A stretch of 64,000 nucleotides of DNA from CAWEPK01 sp963835595 (lineage in GTDB: Bacteria > Desulfobacterota > Syntrophorhabdia > Syntrophorhabdales > WCHB1-27), in the NCBI GenBank assembly GCA_963835595.1, contig CAWIGL010000002.1, positions 2,604,001-2,668,000 on the forward strand. The letters are read 5' to 3'. This document shows positions 35,506 through 44,835 of this stretch, in pieces. The notes beneath the pieces were generated by a model. It saw only the letters and a program-made list of their open reading frames with translations, was not told where the DNA came from and did no database searches. How positions within the stretch are numbered: the stretch's first letter is position 1; each line of letters begins with the position of its first letter. A program made the position numbers and the translations under genes.

Positions 35506-35909
35506 TGGACTACGTGGACGTCCCTCTGCGGGTGCGCTACGCAGACACCGACATGATGGGCATAGTCTACTACGGCACGTATCCCGTCTACCTTGAGGTG
35601 GCAAGGACCGAGTTCATGCGGGAGAAGGGCTTCTCCTACCGCAGCGTCGAAGAGATGGGGTACAGGCTGGTCGTCGCCGCCATGGAGATAAAGTATTACA
35701 ACCCTGCCGTCTACGACGACCTCCTCACCATAAGGACGAGCGTCTCCGATATCCAGTCGCGGGGCCTCACTTTCAATTACGAGATCATGAAGGAAGGGAC
35801 TACGGTAGTGAAGGGAAAGACAAGGCACATCTGCGTGAACGCCGACAGGAAGCCGACGAGGATCCCCGCCCCGCTCCTGCAAGTCCTCCAAAATGACGGT
35901 GTATCGTAA
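35505..35909 (+). CDS. YbgC-like acyl-CoA thioesterase (hot-dog fold)
   Basis: A 134-residue 4-hydroxybenzoyl-CoA thioesterase family protein with the active-site segment RYADTDMMGIVYYGTYPVY, including the conserved Asp. It hydrolyses short- or medium-chain acyl-CoA or acyl-ACP thioesters. It starts in a TGATG overlap with the radical SAM gene and overlaps the following heptosyltransferase by 17 bp. YbgC is usually linked to the Tol-Pal envelope system; no tol genes are here. Confidence 0.88.
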   Translation: MDYVDVPLRVRYADTDMMGIVYYGTYPVYLEVARTEFMREKGFSYRSVEEMGYRLVVAAMEIKYYNPAVYDDLLTIRTSVSDIQSRGLTFNYEIMKEGTTVVKGKTRHICVNADRKPTRIPAPLLQVLQNDGVS

Positions 35910-36957
35910 CATCCTGGTCATCAGGCTTAGCTCGCTCGGCGACGTGCTCCTGACCATGCCCGCTGTGCAGGCCATAAAGGCCGCCTGCCCCGCATCTGTC
36001 GTCTCGTGGCTCGTGGAGGGGCCGTCATCGGAGCTTCTGGCCTGCCAGGACTTCATCGACAGGGTCATTGAGTTCCCGCGCCGGGCCATCAGCAAAGACC
36101 TGCGCAAAGGACGGCTTTTATCCGCCGCCGCAGCGCTCTCTGCCTTCCGCTCTGCCTTGCGGCGCCAGGCGTACGACCTGGTGGTCGATTTCCACGGGAT
36201 AGTGAAGAGCGCGCTTCTGGCACGGGCTGCGCGCTCTGAGAGGCGGCTCGGCTTCGACGGGAGCGTTGCAAAGGAAGGGAGCTGGCTCGTCTACGATGAA
36301 AGGCAGCAGGCGGCGGACAGGAGGCTCCACAAGGCCGTGCGGAACATGCTGCTCGCCTCCAGGCTCGGCGCAGGCGCGCTGCTGCCGGAGGTAGACCTGA
36401 AGGCTCCGCCTGAGGCCGTCGCCTATATCGACGCCTTTTTTGCGGAGAAAGGCATATCAGGGCCGGTTATCGCCGTCAACCCCTTCTGCAGCAAAGGGAG
36501 CGCCTTCAAGCGATGGGATATGGAGAGATACGCAGGGCTTATAAAGCGCGTGGGCGACACAACGGGGGCCGGCATGATGGTCCTCTGGGGTCCCGGCGAG
36601 GAAGAGGAAGCGGCCGGGCTGGTGCGCGATGCGGGCGGCCGCGCGGTCCTTGCCTGCCCTACGACCGTTGCGCAGCTCCTCGCCTTGCTGAAACGCACGG
36701 ACTTATACGTCGGCGGCGATACGGGCGTCATGCACCTGGCTGCCTTTGCGCGCGTGCCCATCGTCGCCATATTCGGCCCAACGGACCACCTCGTCAACGG
36801 ACCGGTCGGGGCAGGCCACACGATAGTGCGGAAAGACCTTCCGTGCAGCCCGTGCAGGGACAAAACGTGCAAGGACAGGGTCTGCCTAGGCTCGATCACG
36901 GTGGACGAGGTGAGCGCGGCCGTGCTCGACGCCTGGGCGGGCACGGGGAGGGGATGA
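35893..36957 (+). CDS. LPS heptosyltransferase (GT9, WaaC-like)
   Basis: A 354-residue GT9 enzyme with N-terminal ILVIRLSSLGDVLLTMPAVQ and C-terminal YVGGDTGVMHLAAFARVPIVAIFGPT, the sugar-nucleotide site. It adds heptose from an ADP-heptose donor to the inner core of lipopolysaccharide. WaaC-like is favoured over WaaF because of the LSSLGD signature, but the acceptor is not certain. A Cys-rich C-terminal segment (CSPCRDKTCKDRVC) is common in this group. Confidence 0.88.
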   Translation: MTVYRNILVIRLSSLGDVLLTMPAVQAIKAACPASVVSWLVEGPSSELLACQDFIDRVIEFPRRAISKDLRKGRLLSAAAALSAFRSALRRQAYDLVVDFHGIVKSALLARAARSERRLGFDGSVAKEGSWLVYDERQQAADRRLHKAVRNMLLASRLGAGALLPEVDLKAPPEAVAYIDAFFAEKGISGPVIAVNPFCSKGSAFKRWDMERYAGLIKRVGDTTGAGMMVLWGPGEEEEAAGLVRDAGGRAVLACPTTVAQLLALLKRTDLYVGGDTGVMHLAAFARVPIVAIFGPTDHLVNGPVGAGHTIVRKDLPCSPCRDKTCKDRVCLGSITVDEVSAAVLDAWAGTGRG

Positions 36958-38450
36958 TGCGCGTCCTTTTTATCTACCCCAATTTGAATGCGCAGATAGG
37001 ATTCAACTACGGCATCGCCGCCATATCGGGCCTTCTTAAATCCGAAGGGATAGAGACGCATCTGTTGAACGTCAACGCGGAGCTGGGCTACCCGCTCGAT
37101 CTGGAGCGCATAAAGAAAGACGTGGCGGCGATCCGCCCCGACCTCATCGGCTTTTCCGTCGTCACGAACCAGTACAAGTATGCCCTGGAGATCGCCTCCG
37201 CCCTGCGCCCATCGTGCGAAGCGCCGATGGTGTTCGGCGGCATCCACCCGACAATGGACCCGCACGGCTGCCTTGCAGAAGGGGTCGTTGACTCCGTCTG
37301 CGTCGGCGAAGGGGAAGAGGCGATCCTGGAGCTTATCAGGAAAGGCGACCCCAAGGGCATCAGAAATATGGGGTACAGGGTGGGCAAGGGCGTCGTCATC
37401 GAGCCACTCCGGCCGTATATCGACATCACACGCCTGCCCCCGAAGGACTATGATATCTTCGATTTCCAGCGGATGATAGACGCGAAGGACGGATGGGTGG
37501 GCCTCCTTGCATCGCGGGGCTGCCCTTTCCGGTGCACTTATTGCCTGAACCACAAGATCATAAAGCTGTACAAGGAGTCGGGCAGCTTGCCGAAAGACTA
37601 CATGAGGCGCCACACGGTCGAGCAGGTGATCGGCGAGATCGAGTACCTGCTGTCGCATTACCGCCGCATAAAGATGTTCATCTTCGACGACGACCTCTTC
37701 ACCTTCGACAAGGCGTGGCTGCGCGACTTCTCCCGTGCATACCGGGCTGCGACGCGCATCGGCTTCGTCTGCAACGCCCACGTGCGCATGTTCGACGAGG
37801 AGGCGGCCTCATATCTTGCGGAGGCGGGCTGCAAGATCGTCAAGTTCGGCGTCGAGAGCGGCAGCGAAAGGATACGGCGGGACGTGCTCTGCCGCTACAT
37901 GACGAACAAGGACATAGAGGACGCATTCAGGGCTGCCCACAAATTCGGCCTTCACACATCGGCGTTCGTTATGATAGGCTTACCTGGTGAGACGAAAGAA
38001 GACGTGCTTGCCACCGTGAAGCTCCTTGCGGACGTTAAGCCGGGCCGCTTCCGGTGGACGTTGTTCTTTCCTTACGTGGGCACGAGGGCCTTCGATATAG
38101 CGAAGGCGGCGGGGGCCATCGACTTCGAAAAGATGGCGGACCTCGACAACTTTACGGACGAGACCTGCATGGACCTCGGGGCGGACGTCAACCTTTACGT
38201 AAGGAAGGTGAAAGACTTCTTCTGCGCCTTCGTGAACGGCTACGCGGGTCTGCCCGAGTATGCCCGCATCGTGTCGGAGGTCGAGGCGTGCGACGAGGCG
38301 GGCTGGCAGGCGGCCAGACCCCGTGCCGCGAAAGCGATCGAGGAGGCGGACAGGCGGGTGCGTGACGTGGGCCGCGCAGCTTATGTGGTGAGGTACAACC
38401 GCTTCATGGGTGTGAGGAATGATTGGGAAGACGATCATATATCTGCCTAA
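36957..38450 (+). CDS. B12-binding radical SAM protein
   Basis: A 497-residue protein with a cobalamin-binding N-terminal domain (about 1-150), then a radical SAM domain with CPFRCTYC (CX3CX2C), FIFDDDLFTFD and KFGVESGSERIRR. This architecture is common in enzymes that methylate or rearrange lipids, hopanoids and glycans. Two ATGs (36954 and 36957) follow GGGGAGGGG; the second has better spacing. It lies between two heptosyltransferases and overlaps the next gene by 32 bp, so an LPS or lipid modification is plausible. Confidence 0.88.
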   Translation: MRVLFIYPNLNAQIGFNYGIAAISGLLKSEGIETHLLNVNAELGYPLDLERIKKDVAAIRPDLIGFSVVTNQYKYALEIASALRPSCEAPMVFGGIHPTMDPHGCLAEGVVDSVCVGEGEEAILELIRKGDPKGIRNMGYRVGKGVVIEPLRPYIDITRLPPKDYDIFDFQRMIDAKDGWVGLLASRGCPFRCTYCLNHKIIKLYKESGSLPKDYMRRHTVEQVIGEIEYLLSHYRRIKMFIFDDDLFTFDKAWLRDFSRAYRAATRIGFVCNAHVRMFDEEAASYLAEAGCKIVKFGVESGSERIRRDVLCRYMTNKDIEDAFRAAHKFGLHTSAFVMIGLPGETKEDVLATVKLLADVKPGRFRWTLFFPYVGTRAFDIAKAAGAIDFEKMADLDNFTDETCMDLGADVNLYVRKVKDFFCAFVNGYAGLPEYARIVSEVEACDEAGWQAARPRAAKAIEEADRRVRDVGRAAYVVRYNRFMGVRNDWEDDHISA

Positions 38451-39429
38451 CTGGCTGGGCGACATGGTGATGGCGACGCCCTTCCTCCACGCCTTGAGGC
38501 AGGCAGGCGGCGGGCAGACGTGGGCCGTCGGCAAACCCTCCGCCATGTACCTTTACCACGGCCTTGACCTCTTCGACCGCTTCATTCTATATGAAGGCAA
38601 GGGGCTTGTCCGCTTCTTCGACATCGTGGGCGCCATGCGGGGCGCCCGTTTCGGGCGCGGCATAGTCCTGCCCCACTCCTTCCGGTCGGCCCTCCTCTTC
38701 TTTATGGCGTCCGTCGGCAAAAGGGTGGGATACAACATGAACAGAAGGGGCTTCATGCTCAATCAGACGGTGGCGGAAGGGGCCGGCAGTCCGCCGCAGC
38801 CTACCGTCGCCCATTACCTGCGCATCCTCGACGCTATGGGGATAGAGAGGTCCGTCGAGACGCCCTTCCTCAAGGTGACCGAAGACGAGGAGCGCAGGTT
38901 CGACGAGCGCTTCCCGGATGTCTCCGGGGCTTATGCCGTCTTTATAGCCGGTGCGGAATACGGGCCGTCGAAGCGCTGGCCGGAAGGCCATTTCTCGGCG
39001 CTGGCCGACATGCTTGCAGAGAAGCTGGGTCTTAAGATCTACCTGCTGCCCGGAAAGGGCGAGGAGGAGATCGCGGGGCGCGTGGCCGACGGCGCGCGCA
39101 ACCGCAGGTCCGTAGAGGTGAAGCGGATGGACGTGCGGGACATGAAGGTCTGCCTGGCCCGCGCCTCCGTCGTAGTAGGCAACGACACGGGGCCCCGCCA
39201 CGTCTCGGCCGCCCTCGGCGCGCCGACCGTTGTCCTCATGGGGCCGATGGACGACCGCTACACGTCGTACGTGAGCCGCTTCACGCACGCGATATCGAAG
39301 GACGTGGCGTGCAGGCCGTGCAACGAAAGACGCTGCGGGCGCGACCACGAGTGCCTGAAGGGCATAAGCCCGGAGCAAGTCTTCAGCAAAGTCGAGGAGG
39401 TCCTTGCGTGGAAATCCGGCCGGAACTGA
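38419..39429 (+). CDS. LPS heptosyltransferase II (WaaF-like)
   Basis: A 336-residue GT9 enzyme starting TIIYLPNWLGDMVMATPFLHALR, the WaaF-type N terminus. It has GPSKRWPEGHFSALAD and VVGNDTGPRHVSAALGAPTVVLMG. It adds a second core heptose. The C-terminal CRPCNERRCGRDHECLKGI is typical of WaaF. It overlaps the B12 radical SAM gene (32 bp) and the next gene (22 bp). Confidence 0.9.
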   Translation: MIGKTIIYLPNWLGDMVMATPFLHALRQAGGGQTWAVGKPSAMYLYHGLDLFDRFILYEGKGLVRFFDIVGAMRGARFGRGIVLPHSFRSALLFFMASVGKRVGYNMNRRGFMLNQTVAEGAGSPPQPTVAHYLRILDAMGIERSVETPFLKVTEDEERRFDERFPDVSGAYAVFIAGAEYGPSKRWPEGHFSALADMLAEKLGLKIYLLPGKGEEEIAGRVADGARNRRSVEVKRMDVRDMKVCLARASVVVGNDTGPRHVSAALGAPTVVLMGPMDDRYTSYVSRFTHAISKDVACRPCNERRCGRDHECLKGISPEQVFSKVEEVLAWKSGRN

Positions 39430-40403
39430 TAGACCGGTTCAGGGACAGGCGCATCTGCGTCGTCGGCGACGTGATCGCAGACATCTATATTTACGGTAAG
39501 CCCCATAAGCTGTCGCGGGAAGCGCCCGTTGTCGTCGTCAAGTACGAGCAGGAGAGCCTCTGCCCAGGCAGCGCAGGCAACACTATAAACAACCTGCTCG
39601 CCCTCGGGGCGCACGTTTTCCCGGTCGCCTGCGTGGGCCGCGACGAGGCGGGGGACAGGCTGATCGACCATTTCTCGGCCGCGCCCAATATCGAGATGGG
39701 CGGCTTCATCCGCTACGACGGAAGGACCGTGACGAAGACGCGGATACTGGCGGGAGACACGCACACCTCAAAGCAGCAGGTAATCAGGGTCGATAGGGAG
39801 ATGGAAGCCCCCCTTTCGGCAGAATGCAGGGCTTCTTTGTTGAAGAAGCTCGCGGAGACCCTTTCGGCCGTCGATGCCGTCATCCTGTCCGACTACGAGT
39901 ACGGCCTTATCGACGCGCCTATCAGGACGCTTATCGCAAATATCGCGCGGGAGAAGATTGTCGTGGGCGATTCGAGGTATAATCTGGCCGAGTTCAAGGG
40001 GATCACCTTGATAACGCCCAACGAGTCCGAGGCGTATACGCTGGCCGGCCTCGGGCCGGGCGCGGCCGTCGAGGAGGTGGGCAGCTCGATCATGGGCCGC
40101 ACGAACGTGGAGGCCCTCCTTATCACGCGCGGGAACAAGGGCATGGCGCTCTTTTTGCGGGACGGGCAGGTGCGCCACATACCGATATCGGGAACGGACG
40201 AGATAGCAGACGTGACGGGCGCAGGCGACACGGTGGCTGCCGCGGTCACGCTGGGCCTCGCCTCCGGCGCGGATTTCTACACCGCCGCCATGATCGCGAA
40301 CTGCGCGGCGGGCGTGGTCGTCATGAAGAGGGGGACGGCCGTCGTGACCGCGGAGGAGCTGAAGGCGGTGATCGGGGAGGGGTATGGGTCGATGGGTTCG
40401 TGA
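39408..40403 (+). CDS. rfaE1: D-glycero-beta-D-manno-heptose-7-phosphate kinase (HldE kinase domain)
   Basis: A 331-residue PfkB-family kinase that makes heptose-1,7-bisphosphate for ADP-heptose. Motifs: SREAPVVVVKYEQE, AGNTINNLLALGA and the catalytic DVTGAGDTVAAA. A GTG start at 39408 with GAGGAGG upstream fits best; longer readings are waaF shadow. The adenylyltransferase half follows as a separate gene, a split arrangement of HldE. Confidence 0.92.
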   Translation: MEIRPELIDRFRDRRICVVGDVIADIYIYGKPHKLSREAPVVVVKYEQESLCPGSAGNTINNLLALGAHVFPVACVGRDEAGDRLIDHFSAAPNIEMGGFIRYDGRTVTKTRILAGDTHTSKQQVIRVDREMEAPLSAECRASLLKKLAETLSAVDAVILSDYEYGLIDAPIRTLIANIAREKIVVGDSRYNLAEFKGITLITPNESEAYTLAGLGPGAAVEEVGSSIMGRTNVEALLITRGNKGMALFLRDGQVRHIPISGTDEIADVTGAGDTVAAAVTLGLASGADFYTAAMIANCAAGVVVMKRGTAVVTAEELKAVIGEGYGSMGS

Positions 40404-40863
40404 GCTTGAGGGCCTCAAGGCCATAGTCGAGGAGGAGCGGAAAAAAGGCAAAAAGATCGTCTTCGGCAACGGCTGCTTCGACCTCCTCCACGTGGGCCAC
40501 GTGCGCTACCTGGCCGCAGCAAAGGCTATGGGCGACCTGCTCATAGTCGCAGTCAACGACGATGAGTCGCTCGTGAGCCTCGGAAAGAGGCAGAGCGTCA
40601 TAACGCCCCTCGAGGAGAGGATCGAGATACTCGCTGCCCTCGCCTGCGTCGATTACGTCATAGCCTTCAAGGAGCCGACCGTCGAGCGCCTGCTCCGGGA
40701 ATTGAAGCCGGACATCCACGCGAAGGGGACCGACTACACGGAGGAGACGGTGCCGGAAAGGGCTATCGTCGCCGAATACGGCGGACAGGTTGCAATCGTG
40801 GGCGATCCCAAGAACCACTCGACGCGGGAGATCATCGAGATGGTCAAGCAGATGGAGCCTTGA
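40384..40863 (+). CDS. rfaE2: D-glycero-beta-D-manno-heptose 1-phosphate adenylyltransferase
   Basis: A 159-residue nucleotidyltransferase with NGCFDLLHVGHVRYL (HxGH), AVNDDESL and the KGTDYTEETVPE loop. It forms ADP-heptose from heptose-1-phosphate and ATP. The ATG overlaps the kinase gene by 20 bp. gmhA, gmhB and hldD are not in this window. Confidence 0.93.
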   Translation: MGRWVRELEGLKAIVEEERKKGKKIVFGNGCFDLLHVGHVRYLAAAKAMGDLLIVAVNDDESLVSLGKRQSVITPLEERIEILAALACVDYVIAFKEPTVERLLRELKPDIHAKGTDYTEETVPERAIVAEYGGQVAIVGDPKNHSTREIIEMVKQMEP

Positions 40864-41630
40864 TGGGGCTGCCCCTTTCCGTCTACATGATTACGTACAA
40901 CAACGGCCCGACGATAGGAAGGGCGCTTGAGTCCGTCGCAGGGTGGGCCTCCGAGCTTGTGGTCGTCGATTCGGAAAGCACCGACGGCGCGACGGAGATC
41001 GTGACCCGCTACACGGACCGCGTCTATCAGCTCAGGACCATGAGCCAGGCCGAGAAGTACGGGTACGCCCAGGCCCTCTGCACCTCCCACTGGGTGCTCT
41101 TTATCGACGCGGACGAGTGGCTGACGCCGGAGATCAAAGCGGAGATCGAGGGTGTGCTTGCCGGCGGCACGAAGTACGACGGGTTCATGGTGAGGCGGAA
41201 GAACTTCTATCTGGGCAGGGTGATCGGTCACGGCGGGTGGTATCCCGACCACGAGATACGCCTTTACAGGAAGGACAAGGGGCGATGGGAAGGCGGCATC
41301 CACGCGAAGGTGCACGTGGACGGTGAGGTCGGCCGCCTGAAGAATTATTACATGCACACGCCGTATACCGACATCGGCCACCAGATACGGACGATAGACC
41401 GGTATTCAGGCGCTTTCGCAGAGGACATGGCCGCATCGGGCCGCCGTTTCCACATCGGGAACATGATAGGCCGGCCCCTCTTCCGCTTCCTGCGGGACTA
41501 TATCGTCAAGGGGGGCTTCCGCGACGGCATACCCGGCCTCGTCATCGTGGCATCGACGATGTTCTACGTCTTCATGAAGCACGCGCGACTCTGGGAGCTG
41601 GAGAAAAAGCATGGAAGGGTTCAGGGATAA
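40863..41630 (+). CDS. Family 2 glycosyltransferase (WaaE/KdtX-like)
   Basis: A 255-residue GT2 enzyme starting LSVYMITYNNGPTIGRALES, with the metal-binding DADEW and a GGWYPDHEIRLYRK block. That block is typical of the WaaE/KdtX branch, which adds glucose to the inner-core heptose. The ATG shares one base with the stop of rfaE2 (TGATG). Placement among ADP-heptose genes supports a core-LPS role; the sugar is not proven. Confidence 0.88.
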   Translation: MGLPLSVYMITYNNGPTIGRALESVAGWASELVVVDSESTDGATEIVTRYTDRVYQLRTMSQAEKYGYAQALCTSHWVLFIDADEWLTPEIKAEIEGVLAGGTKYDGFMVRRKNFYLGRVIGHGGWYPDHEIRLYRKDKGRWEGGIHAKVHVDGEVGRLKNYYMHTPYTDIGHQIRTIDRYSGAFAEDMAASGRRFHIGNMIGRPLFRFLRDYIVKGGFRDGIPGLVIVASTMFYVFMKHARLWELEKKHGRVQG

Positions 41631-42597
41631 GCAGGTCCTCGTCACCGGCGGGCTGGGGTTCATAGGGAGCAACCTCGCGATAGAGCTGGTGCGCCTGGGC
41701 GCGCGCGTAACGATAGTGGACAACATGCTTCCAAGGCAGGGGGGCAACCTCTTCAACGTAAGGGAGATAGAGGACAGGGTGCGGATCAACTTCTCCGACG
41801 TGCGCGACCAGCCCTCGATGAACTACATCGTCAAGGGGATGGATTACGTCTTCCACCTTGCCGGGCAGGTCAACCACGTGGACAGCATGAAGAACCCCAT
41901 CCAGGACCTCGACATAAATTGCAGGGGCACTCTCGTGCTCCTGGAGGCGCTCCGCGCGAACAACAGGTCGGCGCGGGTCATCTTCGCGGGCACCAGGGGC
42001 GAGTACGGCGCGAGCGTCAGGCTGCCCGTCGCCGAGGACCACCCGACCAACCCGAAGGGCATCTATGCAGTCACGAACCTGACCGCCGAGAAGATGGTCC
42101 TCGTCTACGACGACATATTCGGCATAAAGGGGACGTGCCTGCGCATCACGAACACCTTCGGCCCGCGCCACCAGATGGCCCACGACGAGTACGGCGTCTT
42201 CAACTGGTTCATCCGCAAGGCCTTAGACGGCGAAGTCGTCCCCGTGTTCGGAGACGGCAGGATACTGCGCGACTTCCTTTACGTCGAGGACCTGGTCGAG
42301 TGCCTCCTCATGACGGCGGCAACGGAAAGCTCTTACGGCGAGGTCTTCAACGTCGGCGGCGGCGTGCCCGTCTCATTCCACGAGCTTGCGCAGAAGATCG
42401 TCGAGGTCGTCGGCTCGGGACGGGTAGGCTTCACCGAGTTCACGCGGGAGCGCAAAGAAGTCGAGCCGGGCGACTACTACACGGACATATCGAAGATCAA
42501 GAAGGTCGTCGGCTGGGGCCCGAGGACGGGCCTCGCGGAGGGCATACGCAGGACCGCCGATTTTTACAGAAAGCGCAGGAAGGAGTACTGGGGCTGA
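41611..42597 (+). CDS. NAD-dependent nucleotide-sugar epimerase/dehydratase
   Basis: A 328-residue extended SDR with the NAD site VTGGLGFIGSNLA and substrate region NTFGPRHQMAHDEYG. The FAGTRGEYG strand is normal, but the usual YxxxK active site reads YAVTN, so the catalytic Lys is replaced by Asn. The gene is otherwise intact and sits between a GT2 and an aminotransferase that would use its product. It may make a 4-keto or epimerised nucleotide sugar, or have lost or altered activity. Substrate unknown. Confidence 0.85.
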   Translation: MEGFRDKQVLVTGGLGFIGSNLAIELVRLGARVTIVDNMLPRQGGNLFNVREIEDRVRINFSDVRDQPSMNYIVKGMDYVFHLAGQVNHVDSMKNPIQDLDINCRGTLVLLEALRANNRSARVIFAGTRGEYGASVRLPVAEDHPTNPKGIYAVTNLTAEKMVLVYDDIFGIKGTCLRITNTFGPRHQMAHDEYGVFNWFIRKALDGEVVPVFGDGRILRDFLYVEDLVECLLMTAATESSYGEVFNVGGGVPVSFHELAQKIVEVVGSGRVGFTEFTRERKEVEPGDYYTDISKIKKVVGWGPRTGLAEGIRRTADFYRKRRKEYWG

Positions 42598-43706
42598 TGG
42601 TCAAGATTTTCGATTTAGAGAAAGAATACGAGGGTCTGAGAAGTGAGATCCTCGCGGCGTTCGAGAGGGTCTGCAAGAGCGGCGAGTTCATCCTGGGCAA
42701 AGAGGTGGCCGCCTTCGAGGAGGCCTTCGCGCGCTATACGGGGGTCCATTTCGCAGTCGGCGTCGGCTCCGGCACGGACGCCATCCGCATAGGGGGCCTG
42801 GCCCTTGGCCTTAAAAGCGGCGACAAGATCATCACTACGCCCAACACGTATGTCGCGACGGTCATGGCCCTCTCCATCCACGGCATCGTCCCCGTCTTCT
42901 GCGATATAGACCCGGAAGACATGACGATGGACCCGGCCTCGCTGGAAGAGGCGCTCAAGGCCACGCCCGGCGTGAAGGTCTGCATACCCGTCCACCTTTA
43001 CGGCCACCCGTGCCGGATGGAAGAGATCATGGACGTCTGCGGGCGCTTCGGCGTCACCGTCTTCGAAGACGCCTGCCAGGCCCACGGCGCCCTCTATAAG
43101 GGCAGGAAGGTCGGCACCTTCGGCGCAGCGGCGGCCTTCAGCTTCTACCCGACAAAGAACCTGGGGGCGTACGGAGACGCGGGCGGCCTCGTGACTACGG
43201 ACAGGGGCATATACGACGCGATGTGCCGCCTGCGCAATTACGGCCAGAAGGGAAAGCATGAGCATGCTATAGAGGGCTTCAACTCGCGCCTCGATGAGCT
43301 GCAGGCCGCGATACTCTCCGTGAAGCTGCCGGGGCTCGACGCGGCGAACGAGAGACGCCGCCACCTGGCCGATATCTACCGGATGGACCTGGAGGACGAC
43401 CGGCCTGTCGTGCTGCCCGTCGAGAAGCCCTGGGCGCGCCACGTCTACCATCTTTACGTCATAAGGTGCGGCGAGCGGGACGCCCTTTCGGCATATTTGA
43501 AATCGAAAGGCATCGGCAGCCTTGTCCACTACCCCACGCCGATACATCTCCAGGAGGCGTACCACCGTCTCGGCTACAAGAAAGGCGCGTTCCCGGAGGC
43601 GGAAAAGGCCGCATCGGAGATACTCTCACTGCCGCTTTACCCGGCCCTCAAGGAAGAAGAGGTCGTCTCCGTCTGCACGGCCATAAGGGCATTCTATACC
43701 AGATGA
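42597..43706 (+). CDS. DegT/DnrJ/EryC1-family sugar aminotransferase
   Basis: A 369-residue PLP enzyme that aminates keto-sugar nucleotides. Motifs: GSGTDAI, VHLYGHPCRM, EDACQAHGA and the Schiff-base Lys in FYPTKNLGAYGDAG. The start is the ATG that overlaps the epimerase stop (TGATG). With the preceding SDR it could make an amino sugar for LPS or another glycan. The frame is intact. Confidence 0.92.
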   Translation: MVKIFDLEKEYEGLRSEILAAFERVCKSGEFILGKEVAAFEEAFARYTGVHFAVGVGSGTDAIRIGGLALGLKSGDKIITTPNTYVATVMALSIHGIVPVFCDIDPEDMTMDPASLEEALKATPGVKVCIPVHLYGHPCRMEEIMDVCGRFGVTVFEDACQAHGALYKGRKVGTFGAAAAFSFYPTKNLGAYGDAGGLVTTDRGIYDAMCRLRNYGQKGKHEHAIEGFNSRLDELQAAILSVKLPGLDAANERRRHLADIYRMDLEDDRPVVLPVEKPWARHVYHLYVIRCGERDALSAYLKSKGIGSLVHYPTPIHLQEAYHRLGYKKGAFPEAEKAASEILSLPLYPALKEEEVVSVCTAIRAFYTR

Positions 43707-44833
43707 AGTGCCTCCATACGTTCAGCGACTGGAAGTGGACCGGCCCGGCCGAGCCGGTCGTCTCGCTGTGCGAGGCGCTGGCAGCGGCCGGCATCGACGT
43801 GGTCCTGGCCTTCAGGCGGGCGCCTGCCGACTTCCGTGAGCGGACGGTCGGAAAGGAGGCGGGAAAGCGGGGCGTTACTTCTTACGACGACCTGCGGCTC
43901 AACAGGTATTTCTCCATCCGGGACTGGCTTTTCGATATACGCGCCATCGGCGCGTTCGCGGCGGAGCGCAAGATCGATATCGTCCACGCCCACCTGACCC
44001 ACGACCACGCGATGGCGGCGCTCTCCCTTTTTGGCCGCCGCAAGCGGCCGCTCCTCGTCAGGACCGACCACAAGAGGGACGGTCTGGATGTGGGTCTCGC
44101 CATGAAGGGCCTCCTCGCCAGGACCGACGGCCTTGCGGCCTACGGGGCAGGCATAGTAGCGCAGGACGTCGAGCGCTTCGCGTTCCCTGCGGAAAGAACT
44201 GTTTTGCTGCCGCCGGGCGTCCACGTCTACGACGGCCCCGTGGCCGATGTCCGGGCGGCCCTCGGCGTCGCGCCCGACGACCTTGTGATAGGCGTCATCG
44301 GCAGGCTGAAGCCGGACCGGGGCTACGACCGCATCCTTGGCGCCTTCAAGACTCTGCGCGGCAGGATGGACAAGGTGAAGCTCGTGATCGTCGGCCGCAG
44401 CTCGCAGATAGAGGAGAGCGTGAAGAAGCCCCTTGCAGCCCTCGGCCTTGCCTCCGACGTGATACTGGCCGGCTACCGGCTGGAGGATTACTTTTCCGTG
44501 ATCGCCGCCTTCGACCTCTTCGTCATGATGAGGGCGGGGAGCGACGGAACCGCGAGGGCGCTTAGGGAGGTGATGGGCATGGGCAAGCCTGCCATCGTCT
44601 CCGACTCGGGGATGCTGCCTGAGCTCGTCAGGGACGGATACAACGGCTTCGTGGCTGCCGACGAGCAGGCGCTCGCAGCAAGGATGGAGCAGGTCCTCTC
44701 CGACGCCCTCTTGCGGGAATGGCTCGGCGCAAATGCCTGGAAGACGGCGCGCGAGGACTGGGGCTACAAGGCCCAGGCTGGAAAGCTGGCGCAATTCTAC
44801 GAGAAGCTTATGGGGATCGGAAGGAGAGGGTAG
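43703..44833 (+). CDS. Family 4 glycosyltransferase
   Basis: A 376-residue GT-B enzyme starting MKCLHTFSDWKWTGPAEP. It has VIGVIGRLKPDRGYD in the donor domain and an E-x7-E-like end region GTARALREVMGMGKPAIVSD. The ATG overlaps the aminotransferase stop (ATGA). It probably transfers a sugar in LPS or a related surface glycan; donor and acceptor are unknown. Confidence 0.85.
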   Translation: MKCLHTFSDWKWTGPAEPVVSLCEALAAAGIDVVLAFRRAPADFRERTVGKEAGKRGVTSYDDLRLNRYFSIRDWLFDIRAIGAFAAERKIDIVHAHLTHDHAMAALSLFGRRKRPLLVRTDHKRDGLDVGLAMKGLLARTDGLAAYGAGIVAQDVERFAFPAERTVLLPPGVHVYDGPVADVRAALGVAPDDLVIGVIGRLKPDRGYDRILGAFKTLRGRMDKVKLVIVGRSSQIEESVKKPLAALGLASDVILAGYRLEDYFSVIAAFDLFVMMRAGSDGTARALREVMGMGKPAIVSDSGMLPELVRDGYNGFVAADEQALAARMEQVLSDALLREWLGANAWKTAREDWGYKAQAGKLAQFYEKLMGIGRRG

Positions 44834-44835
44834 GC

